Source: Pseudomonadota bacterium
GTDB taxonomy: Bacteria > CALINM01
Reading direction: 5' to 3'
Assembly: GCA_026418415.1 (NCBI GenBank)
Contig: JAOABK010000012.1
Span: forward strand, 1 to 57,017
DNA: 57,017 nucleotides
Shown here piece by piece: positions 1-9,710 of the stretch. A program made the translations under genes and the position numbers. The stretch's first letter is position 1. The number at the start of each line of letters is the position of its first letter. The notes beneath the pieces were generated by a model. It had not been told where the DNA came from and did not search any database. It saw only the letters and a list, made by a program, of their open reading frames with translations.

Positions 1-383
1 GAATTGGTACTGCAGAAGTCGAAAGTGCTCTTGTATCCCATAAATCAGTTGCAGAAGCAGCTGTTGTAGGCATGCCACACGAAATTAAAGGTCAGGGAAT
101 TTATGCTTATGTAATCTTAAAAGAAGGCTTTACTCCTTCAGAAGACCTAAGAAAAGAGCTTATTCAGCATGTAAGAAAAGAAATCGGACCTATAGCAACA
201 CCTGATATTATACATTTTGTTCCAAATTTACCAAAAACAAGAAGTGGTAAGATAATGAGAAGAATCTTAAGAAAGGTTGCTGAGAATGAGTTTGAAAATA
301 TTGGCGATACAACAACACTTGCAGATCCTACTGTTGTCCAGATCATAATTGATGGAAAAAAGAGCGGTAAATTTGGTTTATAA
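1..383 (+). CDS. acs: Acetyl-CoA synthetase (AMP-forming), C-terminal fragment
   Basis: Reading in frame from base 3, this is the C-terminal domain of an acyl-CoA/acetyl-CoA synthetase; the gene starts before the window. The mobile C-terminal domain of the ANL family is recognisable from [31 protein letters not shown] and the catalytic-lysine motif [15 protein letters not shown], the lysine that is acetylated to inhibit the enzyme in characterised Acs proteins. It activates acetate to acetyl-CoA with ATP and CoA. It converges on the Wood-Ljungdahl operon, so acetate activation and acetyl-CoA synthesis or cleavage are neighbours. Acetate rather than another short acid is inferred from the closeness of the C-terminal motifs. 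Confidence 0.88.
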   Translation, partial: IGTAEVESALVSHKSVAEAAVVGMPHEIKGQGIYAYVILKEGFTPSEDLRKELIQHVRKEIGPIATPDIIHFVPNLPKTRSGKIMRRILRKVAENEFENIGDTTTLADPTVVQIIIDGKKSGKFGL

Positions 384-403
384 AAATATTTCAGAATAGA
401 AAC

Positions 404-433
404 AAAAAAGGCTACCTTTCGGTAGCCTTTTTT
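404..433. terminator. Bidirectional rho-independent terminator
   Basis: A perfect 7-bp stem (GGCTACC 410-416, GGTAGCC 421-427) with a TTTC loop is flanked by an A-run on the left and a T-run on the right. It can therefore stop transcription from both sides and sits between the convergent acs fragment and the end of the Wood-Ljungdahl operon. Confidence 0.9.
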
Positions 434-457
434 GTTATCACTCATTGATGTAATTTC

Positions 458-1477
458 TTAAAACCTCTTAAGTTTATCAACTAAAAATCTTAATAAACAA
501 AAAACTTTATTACTATCCTCAACATCTAATGTACCCATACCACATGAAGGGGTTAATACAATATTTTCACCAATTTCTTTTTTATTTGTTATAGATTTTA
601 ATTCTTCCAAAATATCTTTTGTCTTTAATAATAGCCTTTCCTCATCTATCTTATCAAGTTCATGTTTATCTGTTGGAATAATACCTAATGCAATTGACCC
701 ACCATTATCTACAAAACTTTTTATTTGTTCCTTGTATAATAAAAATTCGTCAATATAATTATAAGCATCAAAATTAATAATACCTATAGGAAGTTTTAAA
801 ACAAACTCCCAGTCTGAATTACCACAAATATGTATCCCAGTTATAAATGGTGTTTTTTCAATTGCTCTTAAAAGAATTTTTTCTGCGCTTTCAAGAGTTA
901 TATTTGTAACTGCGGAACCTATCTCTGAAAGAATTGGCTCATCAAAAAAGATAATTACATCACTCTCTGGAGAAATCCTCTTAAATTGATGGTATTGAAA
1001 CATCGCCTTTTCTTTTAGAAATATTGGAATTGCCTCAGAATAAATTTCATCTTTATATAATCTTGTTCCATCTTCGAATTTATGGGAAGTTAAAAAGGTA
1101 ATTGGACCAATTACTTGACCTTTTATATATACTGGAGATCTAATTTCTTTAAGCCTATCGATAAAGGCATGTAGGCCCACCGCCCTTTTATCTGTTATTA
1201 AAAATTCTTCAAAATTATTGTTAAAGGCGTACTCTAAGTATTTAGAAATTTCATCTGTTATACTTTCACTATTGTTGAAGATAATTTTCCCTTTTTTTTC
1301 ATACCATCCAGGGATATTTTCAAGATATTGAAGGTCCATGCCTTCTAAGCCAGAATATTTAGGTAGCTGAGGCCATGTTGGTGATTCAGGAAAAAATTGG
1401 AAGACTGCCTCTACCGCTTCTTCCGGATTGGTATGAGGCAGGCTCCCAATTAATAATGGTAAATATGGTATTTTCAA
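458..1477 (-). CDS. mesB: Core (folate-independent) methionine synthase, probable MesB
   Basis: 339 residues, about the size of one MetE catalytic domain, without the N-terminal folate-binding half. LLIGSLPHT near the N-terminus is typical of the MetE/uroporphyrinogen decarboxylase-like barrel. Zinc-ligand candidates are the H and C of HICGN and the C of TPSCGMG near the C-terminus. Core methionine synthases of the MesB family occur with the Wood-Ljungdahl pathway and are predicted to take the methyl group from the AcsCD corrinoid protein. Here it is the last gene of the acsCD operon, directly after acsE. The start is TTG, abutting the acsE stop codon, with no clear Shine-Dalgarno sequence, so translational coupling is likely. 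A UroD-like methyltransferase of other specificity is the alternative. Confidence 0.72.
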   Translation of the reverse strand: MKIPYLPLLIGSLPHTNPEEAVEAVFQFFPESPTWPQLPKYSGLEGMDLQYLENIPGWYEKKGKIIFNNSESITDEISKYLEYAFNNNFEEFLITDKRAVGLHAFIDRLKEIRSPVYIKGQVIGPITFLTSHKFEDGTRLYKDEIYSEAIPIFLKEKAMFQYHQFKRISPESDVIIFFDEPILSEIGSAVTNITLESAEKILLRAIEKTPFITGIHICGNSDWEFVLKLPIGIINFDAYNYIDEFLLYKEQIKSFVDNGGSIALGIIPTDKHELDKIDEERLLLKTKDILEELKSITNKKEIGENIVLTPSCGMGTLDVEDSNKVFCLLRFLVDKLKRF

Positions 1478-2377
1478 TTATAATTCTAACCAAGAATGGG
1501 AATATAAAACTTTACCTAATAAGACCCTTACACTTTTTGCATAATGCTGTTGCTTTTCTGTAAGGGTTGACATATCAGGCTCATATCCATCCATCATTTT
1601 AAAAACAAGGTCTTCTATATCCTGAAGCCCTCCACAAGCATAATCCATCAATTCTTTGTCATAAGAGTCAACTATTGCAGAATAGAGCCCCAATTTTTTA
1701 AGCATTATCAGGTAAGTTCTATTAAGCACCCTTCTTAACTCATCTGTAGGTGCTCCATTAGACACATTAGAAAGACCACAGGTTGTCTTTGCACCGGGAC
1801 AGATTTCCTGAACCTGAGGTAAAAATTCCTGAAATGCAAGAACCTGGTTTAAATCTACTGATATAGGTAGGACGATGGGATCAACCCAGAGTTTTTCATT
1901 GGGAATACCCCTTTCCGCAGCTGCTGTCATTATGCTAACCAAACACATTGCTCTTTCATTTGCATCGCGAGGAATTCCCTCATCAGAAAGAGTTAGAGCA
2001 ACAAAATCACACCCATACTTTTCAACTAATGGCAACTTAGTTGCTAAAGACTCCTGTCTTGCATCGATTGAGTTTATCACTGGAAGATTTTTCTTTGCGG
2101 CCTTTAAACCCGCCTCTAAAGCAACTGGGTTTGTTGTATCTAAGAACAAAGGTAAATCAGTTACTTCTTCTACTGTTTTAACAAGCCACTCCATCATCTC
2201 ATCGCCAGCTTTTCTTGCAGGACCTAAATTCAAATCAAGGTAATCCGCACCAGCCTCAGCTTCTTCAACAGCCATCTTTTGAATAGGTGCTTTATTCTTT
2301 TCTCTAATTGCAGGTCCAATGGTTTTGGACATTATATTTATGCTCTCAGCTATTGTAATTACTTTTTTATTTGACAT
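1478..2377 (-). CDS. acsE: Methyltetrahydrofolate:corrinoid/iron-sulfur protein methyltransferase
   Basis: 299 residues with a pterin-binding TIM barrel (dihydropteroate-synthase-like). Motifs include AESIN at the N-terminus, GADYLDLNLGPAR, LPLFLDTTNP, VINSID and the glycine/asparagine turn GLSNVSNG. It moves the methyl group between methyl-tetrahydrofolate and the cobalamin of AcsCD. It is some 35 residues longer than the Moorella enzyme as I recall it; the extra length is a C-terminal tail. It lies 18 bp after acsC in the operon, and mesB starts at its stop codon. Confidence 0.9.
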   Translation of the reverse strand: MSNKKVITIAESINIMSKTIGPAIREKNKAPIQKMAVEEAEAGADYLDLNLGPARKAGDEMMEWLVKTVEEVTDLPLFLDTTNPVALEAGLKAAKKNLPVINSIDARQESLATKLPLVEKYGCDFVALTLSDEGIPRDANERAMCLVSIMTAAAERGIPNEKLWVDPIVLPISVDLNQVLAFQEFLPQVQEICPGAKTTCGLSNVSNGAPTDELRRVLNRTYLIMLKKLGLYSAIVDSYDKELMDYACGGLQDIEDLVFKMMDGYEPDMSTLTEKQQHYAKSVRVLLGKVLYSHSWLEL

Positions 2378-2395
2378 GTTTCTTCCTCCCTCAAA

Positions 2396-3742
2396 TTATA
2401 GTTTCCACATCTTTAAGAATTTGGGTAAATCTGCTGCCTCTCTTGGACCTATTTGTACTTCCCAACCTTCTCCAAGCTCTTCCTGGAACTCCCCTGATAG
2501 CTGTGCAACATATCCAGGAATTATTATCTTTCTATGTTTCACTTTTTGAGTTATGTCTGTCTTTTTAACGTAAGCAGCCATAGCATCTGCTACAAACTTA
2601 CCTGCTGACCATGCTGTTAAAACTGATAAACCTTCAGTGTCCATTATCATAAGCCAGCATGGTACCCTACTTGCTTCAATTTCTGCAGAAACAATAAAGT
2701 AAGTTAGAGCAAAGTTAACTGTTATAATTACTGGTGAATTTTCATCTGGGTTATTGATTGGATAAATGCCCTGTTCAACAACCATTGGTCTTTGTGGGTC
2801 AGTGAAAACATTCATTCTTGATACTGTAATTGGCAATATCTTTGCAGGATCAGGATCTGAAATGACTACTATTCCAGCATACTGAGAAATTAAACCAGCA
2901 GCAATAACAGCTTCAAGCATTGGATCTTGCGTTATTTCATTTACTACAACAAAAGTTGGATATCCAACTTCTTTTATTTTTTGTTTAATAGAAGCTCTCC
3001 TCGCAAAAACATTATCTTTAACAGCATCTTTTATATTTTTTGCACTTGAATCAATAGCAATATCCTTTATACCAGCGGAAGCTAACTTAGCAGTAACTGA
3101 TGATACCTCATCAAGTCCATTTCCTTTAGCTACTACTGGAAGACCAGTTGCTGATGCTATCTTTGCAACCTCGTCTGCATTTGCAGATGTAGCTGCATAA
3201 AGTATTGGTCTTTTATCTTTATATTTCTCTGCAGATTCCTTTAGTGTTTCCAAATTATCGGTCATTATAATCATTGGTTTATCAATTGCCGATGCTTTTT
3301 CAAGAAGTGTCATGAATTTTGCTTTATCACCACTTTCATTTTTTAGAGCGACCATATCTACACATAGTTTTTTACCCACCCTTTCGAAGCAAATGCTTTT
3401 AATCCTTTCAAGTTTTGATGCCACTACATCATCTGATTCAGTATCCTTAATCATTACAGCAACTGGAGTAGGATTAAAGAATGTCTTTTCATGTCTGAAC
3501 ATTACTGTCTCGCCACCAACTTTAACTGCATTTGTTCCTGTTCCAATTGTAAATTCTCTAATTGGTGGAGCTGTAGCTTCAGAAAGCTTTGCCTTTGCAT
3601 CTTCTGAAACATATGGACAAAGGCTGATATCAGCTTTACCTGCGGCTAACTTCATAGCAAAAGCTAAACATGTAGGCTCACCGCATTCTTTACAGTTAGT
3701 TTGTGGTAACAATTTATATATCTGAATTCCTGTAAGTCCCAT
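2396..3742 (-). CDS. acsC: Corrinoid/iron-sulfur protein large (gamma) subunit
   Basis: 448 residues. The N-terminus carries the [4Fe-4S] motif CKECGEPTC followed by a fourth Cys in SLCPYVS, then a TIM-barrel domain and a C-terminal corrinoid-binding region. With AcsD it forms the protein that carries the methyl group between AcsE and the A-cluster of acetyl-CoA synthase. All four cluster cysteines are present and the length is normal, so it should be functional. It sits between acsB and acsE. Confidence 0.94.
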   Translation of the reverse strand: MGLTGIQIYKLLPQTNCKECGEPTCLAFAMKLAAGKADISLCPYVSEDAKAKLSEATAPPIREFTIGTGTNAVKVGGETVMFRHEKTFFNPTPVAVMIKDTESDDVVASKLERIKSICFERVGKKLCVDMVALKNESGDKAKFMTLLEKASAIDKPMIIMTDNLETLKESAEKYKDKRPILYAATSANADEVAKIASATGLPVVAKGNGLDEVSSVTAKLASAGIKDIAIDSSAKNIKDAVKDNVFARRASIKQKIKEVGYPTFVVVNEITQDPMLEAVIAAGLISQYAGIVVISDPDPAKILPITVSRMNVFTDPQRPMVVEQGIYPINNPDENSPVIITVNFALTYFIVSAEIEASRVPCWLMIMDTEGLSVLTAWSAGKFVADAMAAYVKKTDITQKVKHRKIIIPGYVAQLSGEFQEELGEGWEVQIGPREAADLPKFLKMWKL

Positions 3743-3766
3743 AAGATCTCTCCTTTTCTTAATTTT

Positions 3767-5959
3767 TTAAAATAGTGGTTCCATGCTTAATACTGGATGA
3801 TTTACTTTCTGTAAAAACTCCATTAACTCTTCTTCGGTTGTTGCTACAGTTTCATCGGCAATTTTATTATAAAAGTCTTCTAAACCAAGTTCCTGAGCAC
3901 GTTTTTCTAACCCTTCCTTCAAAAATTCCTTTAAAGCTTTGGGCATCCAAACTAACCTTTTTAAACCGCCTTCTGCAAGCAAGAACTTTTTACTTAAAAC
4001 ATATTGGCGAGACATCCCAACAAAGCCTGGGGTCTGTGCACCTCCACCGACCTGACCCGCTAATGTAGAAAATGCCATACCACAGGGAGTCATACCATTA
4101 TAATCACGATCAACTACCATAAATCCCTGAGTCATAGGAAGAACAACAGTTATAGCTTCGAAACAACCACAGGAAGTCATGGGATCTTCCATTATAGAAT
4201 AGGCATTAAAACGCTCAATAGCATTACCAGATTTTTCATATACGAATTGGTTAACTGTTCCCCACTGACCTTTCAGTGGATCTATTTCATCTGCCTTTGC
4301 TATTGGCTGGTTTGGACCTGTTGGATTAATTTCATAAGCTGCACGGCAGTCCAACCAGTTGTATGCACCGCAAAGTCCAGGTCTTTCTGGTGTTACAACA
4401 CAAACATGAGTAGGAGCAAAGGACTGACAGAGGGTGCAGGAATAGAATACATCAACACTCTCGTCTGTCATTCCTGCCATTCTTTCTTCTCTCTTCCTAT
4501 AAGTTTTGCGTGCAACTTCAAGAAGCTCTTTGACCTTTTCTGGATCTGTATAAATCTTGACCTGTATTTTATCAAGAATATTGCCAAAGTCATTGTGAAG
4601 TTTTGCATGTAATATCGTTCCTAAATGCTTCAATCTAAATCCACTATCAAAAGCCTTCTTAGTTATTCTCATCCATATAATATCTCTTTGTCCTATATGT
4701 AAAACACCTTCTGCCTGGTTTAATAGATGATGGAACTGCCTTTCAAGAATGGGTTCGAAGTCTTCTTGCATCTTTCTTCCAGCAACCTCAACCCATATAG
4801 CTATAGGAACTGTTGCTCCTTCAGGAATCTCATCTAAATCTGGACCAATAACTTCAAAATGACCGTCTTTTACCTCATCCATGTCTTTCATCTGGCAGAA
4901 TTCAAATCCGAAGGACTTTGGTCCACCTAACTCAACTCTCATGTTTTCTTTCTTAATCCTTTCTCCCTCATATGCTGGACCGTAAGAAACAGGTATATCA
5001 ATTTTTGTAACTGTTACCTTAAGACCTCTAACCTCAACTGCTCTGTCAACAATCTCGTCAAGAGGAACATTACTAACCACATGCTCATAAGTACAAATAC
5101 CAGTTGGCAATATTTGTGGAATATTTGTATGGGCAATTGCTGGGAATCCGTAGTTAATAGCACCTGCTGCAGCAGCGTATCTTTCTTCATCAACTTCATC
5201 AAGTGCAAGAACAAAAGCAAAGACCCTATTTTTATTGTAAAGAAGAATGTTTTTATAATCACCTGGCTTAATACCACCAAAAGCAAGAGCTGCTCTTGTA
5301 GCAAATCCTAATGAGAAAATATGAGCAGATACTGGTTCACCAAAAGGAACAAGACGGGTGCTCCAACCTAACTGCATACCACCTTGTTTTAATTGCTCAG
5401 CAAACTTACCACCTGCCATGAATACATATAATTGTTTATCAATCAACTGTCTTGCTAATTTTACTGCGGTTTCAACATCTGGAGCTTGACCAACAATTGC
5501 TGCAAAACCAGGGGCTGTGCCATCAACAAACTCTACACCCCTTTTTCTAAGAATAATGTCATCTGCTGCACCTAACCATAAATGGTCTTCATCACAGTCT
5601 TCAGCAACAAAATAGGGAATGGGATCTTCTAAGTATTTTAATGCTTCTTCAATTTCAAATAGGAACAATGTAGCCGCACCTGCATCAAGTGTGTGACCTA
5701 AGTAAGGTACCCATATCTTATCTTCTACATGAGGTGGAAGTAGACTTTTACATTTTTCTAATACTGGTTTCATATCACCTAAAGTTTTGACAGGATGTCC
5801 TAAAAGACCATAGATAACAGGTAAATAGTAACCGGTATTTGGCAATTCAACCTTTTTGTCTGGTCCAAACTTTTGTAAAGCCTCTTCATACTTTTTTGAG
5901 ACCCTATCAAATACCTTGTAGGCCCCTCTTATAGCTGATGATGCAATAATCTTTGACAT
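3767..5959 (-). CDS. acsB: CO-methylating acetyl-CoA synthase
   Basis: 730 residues, the full bacterial length, including the N-terminal CODH-contact domain that archaeal CdhC lacks. A-cluster ligands are visible: C508, C511, C520 and C530 bind the [4Fe-4S] cube, and C597-G-C599 binds the distal nickel, with C511 bridging. The numbering is offset by about two from the Moorella enzyme. It makes acetyl-CoA from CO, a methyl group and CoA, or cleaves it in acetate oxidisers. A separate acsA/cooS subunit must exist because this protein normally works as an alpha2beta2 complex; it is not in the window. Confidence 0.96.
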   Translation of the reverse strand: MSKIIASSAIRGAYKVFDRVSKKYEEALQKFGPDKKVELPNTGYYLPVIYGLLGHPVKTLGDMKPVLEKCKSLLPPHVEDKIWVPYLGHTLDAGAATLFLFEIEEALKYLEDPIPYFVAEDCDEDHLWLGAADDIILRKRGVEFVDGTAPGFAAIVGQAPDVETAVKLARQLIDKQLYVFMAGGKFAEQLKQGGMQLGWSTRLVPFGEPVSAHIFSLGFATRAALAFGGIKPGDYKNILLYNKNRVFAFVLALDEVDEERYAAAAGAINYGFPAIAHTNIPQILPTGICTYEHVVSNVPLDEIVDRAVEVRGLKVTVTKIDIPVSYGPAYEGERIKKENMRVELGGPKSFGFEFCQMKDMDEVKDGHFEVIGPDLDEIPEGATVPIAIWVEVAGRKMQEDFEPILERQFHHLLNQAEGVLHIGQRDIIWMRITKKAFDSGFRLKHLGTILHAKLHNDFGNILDKIQVKIYTDPEKVKELLEVARKTYRKREERMAGMTDESVDVFYSCTLCQSFAPTHVCVVTPERPGLCGAYNWLDCRAAYEINPTGPNQPIAKADEIDPLKGQWGTVNQFVYEKSGNAIERFNAYSIMEDPMTSCGCFEAITVVLPMTQGFMVVDRDYNGMTPCGMAFSTLAGQVGGGAQTPGFVGMSRQYVLSKKFLLAEGGLKRLVWMPKALKEFLKEGLEKRAQELGLEDFYNKIADETVATTEEELMEFLQKVNHPVLSMEPLF

Positions 5960-5980
5960 AAAAATCCCCCTTTATATTTA

Positions 5981-6916
5981 CTATTTAAAAAATTCGTTCA
6001 TGAAAGATCTTACAAGCTTAACTGACTCTGGATGCCTTAAAACCATTATGTCAGAGCCAGCAATAAGTAAATTAATAGCAGTTATTGCTTCCCATAAAAT
6101 CCCACGGGTTGCAAGATTTCCAAAAGAAGGCTCTTCAGATTCAGATATTTTCGCTTCTCTTGCTTTCCATGCTTCTTTACCAATCATATTTATAAAAGGT
6201 GATTTTAACTTATCATCACCCTGTGCTAATGCTGCAAGTCTAATTCTTTGCATTACAGAAAAGGTATATTCAATACCATATCCTAAACCACCTGTTGTTG
6301 GATCGATTACTATGGATTCAAGAGGAACACCTAAATTACCCAGTAAAATATTTAATTGTTTGGCTAAGTTAACATCAATAGGTGAGGCTGCTGCAACCTT
6401 ATGTTGATAACCTAATGAGGCGCCACCAACTGTTCTGTAGTTCTCATCATCTGCAGGCCCTAAAAGAATTACTTTTCCATGGCAAGCTTCACCAACAGCC
6501 TTCATAACTTCTCCATCTTTCTCACTATTAAGACTACCATAGACAATAAGAGGAATATTGATTGCATCAAGAACTGCTTTAGCAGTTTTCGCTGCTTCCT
6601 CTGCGGAACGATTCATACCATTTGGATCAGTGCTAACAAGGCTTAGACAAATCATATCAGCCTTAAATTCATTTTGGCATTTTAGCGCCCACTTAACTGG
6701 ATCATCATACACATCACCAACAGCATCAACTAAAGTTTGAGGCCACTCTTCTGGTTTTACATCTAAAACTTCCATTGCAATTTTTGGAGGATTTGGAACA
6801 GGACCATCAAAAGAGTAAATGCCTGTAAGTACTGACTGCCCCCCCACTTTCAGGTCAGAAATACTGACTTCTGTGATTGAATTGTTGTACTTCTCTACTG
6901 GTTCTTTAAAAGCCAT
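5981..6916 (-). CDS. acsD: Corrinoid/iron-sulfur protein small (delta) subunit
   Basis: 311-residue TIM-barrel protein of the CdhD/AcsD family, partner of AcsC. Recognisable stretches include DMICLSLVSTDPNG, the VYGSLNSEKDGEV region and DPTTGGLGYGIEYT. It contributes to corrinoid binding and docking of the methyltransferase. In this operon it lies upstream of acsB rather than next to acsC. Shine-Dalgarno GGAGAGGGG precedes the ATG. Confidence 0.92.
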   Translation of the reverse strand: MAFKEPVEKYNNSITEVSISDLKVGGQSVLTGIYSFDGPVPNPPKIAMEVLDVKPEEWPQTLVDAVGDVYDDPVKWALKCQNEFKADMICLSLVSTDPNGMNRSAEEAAKTAKAVLDAINIPLIVYGSLNSEKDGEVMKAVGEACHGKVILLGPADDENYRTVGGASLGYQHKVAAASPIDVNLAKQLNILLGNLGVPLESIVIDPTTGGLGYGIEYTFSVMQRIRLAALAQGDDKLKSPFINMIGKEAWKAREAKISESEEPSFGNLATRGILWEAITAINLLIAGSDIMVLRHPESVKLVRSFMNEFFK

Positions 6917-6934
6917 AACCCCTCTCCTTTCTGT

Positions 6935-7684
6935 TTATTTTTGTACCATATATTTATCAACAAATTCATCAATTATCTTAACTACTTTGTTATCATCGGG
7001 TAATTGAAGGGTGGGAATACCTCTTTCATCAAACTCTCTTATTGTATCATCGGCAGGTAAAATACAGGCGAGCTCTAAACCCGTCTTTTCTATCTCCCCC
7101 CTCGTATCTGGCGTTAATTCGCCAAAAACCCTATTTAAAATTACAACAATTTTATTAATTTTCAACTTTAATTCGTCGCAAAGATCTCTAATCCTTGCTG
7201 CAGTTATTACCCCCCTTAATGATGCATCTGTAACAATAACCATGAGGTCTGCGCCATGAGTAGTTCTTCTACTCATGTGTTCTAATCCAGCCTCATTATC
7301 AATTATTACATAATTATAATTATTTGCGAGAATGTCAACATATTTTTTACATAACACATTTGCATAACAATAACAACCTGGTCCTTCTGGTCTTCCCATA
7401 GCAATAAGATCAAAACCATCAGATTCTACAAGAGCCTGCTGTACTCTATAACCAATATATGCATCTTTGGTCATGCCAGGGGGGACCTGAAGCAACTCCT
7501 CTCTGATTTTACCTATTGTTTCAGTAATTTTAACTCCTAAAACCTCATTTAGATTGCAATTAGCATCTGCATCAACTGCAAGAATGGGAGATTTACCCTT
7601 TTTTAGAAGGCTTCTAATGATAAGCCCAGCTACCGTTGTCTTGCCTGTGCCACCTTTTCCAGCCATCGCTACAAAAAAAGCCAT
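6935..7684 (-). CDS. cooC: CODH/ACS nickel-insertion ATPase (CooC/AcsF family)
   Basis: 249-residue MinD/ParA-type P-loop ATPase. The deviant Walker A is GKGGTGKTT at residues 10-18, DADANCNLNE follows strand 2, and a CYC pair in GPGCYCYANVLC matches the metal-binding CxC motif of CooC. It matures the nickel sites of CO dehydrogenase or acetyl-CoA synthase. It lies 4 bp after acsV and 19 bp before acsD. Its presence implies a Ni-CODH elsewhere in the genome. Confidence 0.88.
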   Translation of the reverse strand: MAFFVAMAGKGGTGKTTVAGLIIRSLLKKGKSPILAVDADANCNLNEVLGVKITETIGKIREELLQVPPGMTKDAYIGYRVQQALVESDGFDLIAMGRPEGPGCYCYANVLCKKYVDILANNYNYVIIDNEAGLEHMSRRTTHGADLMVIVTDASLRGVITAARIRDLCDELKLKINKIVVILNRVFGELTPDTRGEIEKTGLELACILPADDTIREFDERGIPTLQLPDDNKVVKIIDEFVDKYMVQK

Positions 7685-7687
7685 AAT

Positions 7688-9619
7688 TTAACCTTTCTTA
7701 ATTTTTCCCATTACGCCGGGAAAATTATTTAAATTTGTATGGGGCAGAAAAAGTGATGCCACATACTCTTCCATAAAGCTTGAATAGTTACTTAACTCAA
7801 TATTGGTCATCATATTAGCACATTTCTCAGCCTCTAACAACTTATCTTTTGAAAAAGCCATTAACCTTGCTCCTGCAAGAGAACTATTACCCACATACAT
7901 AAATTTTTCAACAGGTATTTCTGGTAATAAACCTATAATAATTGCTTTCTCAATATTAATAAAACTTCCAAAACCCCCTGCAATTATAAACTTATCAATG
8001 TTTGTAAAATCAAGCCCTACGCTTTTTAATAAAACAGAACAACCTGCATATATTGCACCTTTTGTTCTTATTATATTATCGATATCCACTTCTGTAATTA
8101 CCAGATCAACTCCTATTTGTGTCTCTTCTTTCCAGGCGAGCACATACTCATATCCACTTTCTCCTTCTCTAACCCGCTTAGTACCTAAGTTTTTTAAGAA
8201 TTTACCATCGGGAGTAATTATACCTGCTTCGAAGAGTTCTGCAATCAATATAATCATTCCCGATCCGCATATTCCCTTAGGTTTTACTTTACCAATAGTA
8301 AAAATAGTGGGTTCAAGGGTTTCTCTATCAATAATTACATTTTCGATAGCCCCTCTTGTCGCTCGCATACCATATTTGACTCCCCCGCCTTCGAAGGCTG
8401 GACCAGCAGAACATGAAGCAGTTACCATCCAATCACTATTTCCCAAAACAATCTCACCATTTGTACCAACATCAATAAATAAAATTAACTCCTGAGTTTG
8501 ATGAATTCCACATGCCATCACACCTGCGACAATATCTCCGCCAACATAGCTTGCAATTAAGGGAGCAGGATATAAATAAACATGGTCAGCCACATCAAAA
8601 CCCAAATTTTTAGCTCTAATAAATGGGAAAAAGTTAACTGTTGGAACATAGGGATCTTCCCTTATATATTTTGGATTTAGACCCAATAAAAGATGGGTCA
8701 TTGTTGTATTTCCTGCAAAAACAATAATAGATATCTTTGATTTATCAATATTTGCCTCTTTAACGGTCTCATTAATTAGAGAATTTAATGATTTTATTAC
8801 TACTTCTTGTAATCTTTCTAACCCCCCCGGTTTAATTCCATAGAGAATTCTTGTAATTACATCTTCCCCATAACTTATTTGAGGGTTATAGTCTGAAGAT
8901 TCTGCTAAAACAGTTCTATTTTTTAAATCTAATAATTGAACGTAAAGAGTTGTGGTACCTACATCAATTGCGACACCATAAAAACTTTCCTCAGTATTAC
9001 CCTCCTCCACACCAATTATTTTTGGGATTTGTCCTTCCTTTTCAAGGATTAGAGCTGTCACTTTCCAATCTGCATTTCTTAATGTATTTGCAAGGTTTTT
9101 TAAACATTTAAAGTCAACTTCCAGATTTTCGTAGTCATATTGCTTCTTTAAACCAAGTATCAACCTTGATAAATCTGCAATATTGTTCTCTATTGTTGGC
9201 TTTGATAGTTCAACATATCTTTTAGTAACGACAGGGCTTGCTTCAAATATATCTTCTATCGTTATTTTTGATGCAGTTAAACCAAATGATTTTTCTTCTT
9301 TTACAGCTTCTTTTCTTTTTAGAACACTTCTATCTAATTTTGATTCAGCAGGTATAATAACAGTACAGTCTGATAATACTGTTGTTTGACAAGCAAGTCT
9401 ATATCCCATATTCCATTCTTCTTCAGTAAGTTTTTCAGATCGCTTACTTTCATATTTTCCCTTTTCTATAAAGACCTTACATTGACCACATGTACCAATT
9501 CCACCACATGAAGCATTGATATGTGCTCCTGCAGCATGAGCAGCTTTTAGAAGATTCGAACCAACCTCTACATTTGCTGACTTCTGATCAGGTAAAAAAT
9601 CAACATTAACTTTTTCCAT
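7688..9619 (-). CDS. acsV: Reductive activator of corrinoid/iron-sulfur protein (RACo)
   Basis: 643 residues. The N-terminal [2Fe-2S] ferredoxin domain has CGGIGTCGQC (about 38-47) and a distal Cys in LACQTT. After a linker comes a C-terminal ASKHA-type ATPase domain (DUF4445) with YGVAIDVGTTTL, FIDVGTNGE and AGGFG. It uses ATP to re-reduce inactive Co(II) corrinoid to Co(I) on AcsCD. It is the first gene of the Wood-Ljungdahl operon. No Shine-Dalgarno sequence precedes the ATG, and a TATAAT hexamer lies 7 nt upstream, suggesting a leaderless mRNA. Confidence 0.9.
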   Translation of the reverse strand: MEKVNVDFLPDQKSANVEVGSNLLKAAHAAGAHINASCGGIGTCGQCKVFIEKGKYESKRSEKLTEEEWNMGYRLACQTTVLSDCTVIIPAESKLDRSVLKRKEAVKEEKSFGLTASKITIEDIFEASPVVTKRYVELSKPTIENNIADLSRLILGLKKQYDYENLEVDFKCLKNLANTLRNADWKVTALILEKEGQIPKIIGVEEGNTEESFYGVAIDVGTTTLYVQLLDLKNRTVLAESSDYNPQISYGEDVITRILYGIKPGGLERLQEVVIKSLNSLINETVKEANIDKSKISIIVFAGNTTMTHLLLGLNPKYIREDPYVPTVNFFPFIRAKNLGFDVADHVYLYPAPLIASYVGGDIVAGVMACGIHQTQELILFIDVGTNGEIVLGNSDWMVTASCSAGPAFEGGGVKYGMRATRGAIENVIIDRETLEPTIFTIGKVKPKGICGSGMIILIAELFEAGIITPDGKFLKNLGTKRVREGESGYEYVLAWKEETQIGVDLVITEVDIDNIIRTKGAIYAGCSVLLKSVGLDFTNIDKFIIAGGFGSFINIEKAIIIGLLPEIPVEKFMYVGNSSLAGARLMAFSKDKLLEAEKCANMMTNIELSNYSSFMEEYVASLFLPHTNLNNFPGVMGKIKKG

Positions 9620-9626
9620 ATCATAA

Positions 9627-9632
9627 ATTATA
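9627..9632 (-). promoter_or_regulatory. Candidate -10 box of the Wood-Ljungdahl operon
   Basis: On the minus strand a perfect TATAAT lies 7 nt before the acsV ATG, with no ribosome-binding site between. The surrounding 100 bp is extremely AT-rich and has no good -35 at normal spacing, so an activator or another sigma factor may be needed. Confidence 0.4.
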
Positions 9633-9710
9633 TATATAAAATCACATATATTTTATATTACAAAAACAGACATAAAAAATATACTTTTGATTTAATAAAA
9701 ATTCAATGAT

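Noticed and set aside
7803-8495. 230-codon open frame opposite acsV, and similar long antisense frames elsewhere
   Set aside because: They lie wholly within well-supported genes, lack ribosome-binding sites and resemble no protein family.
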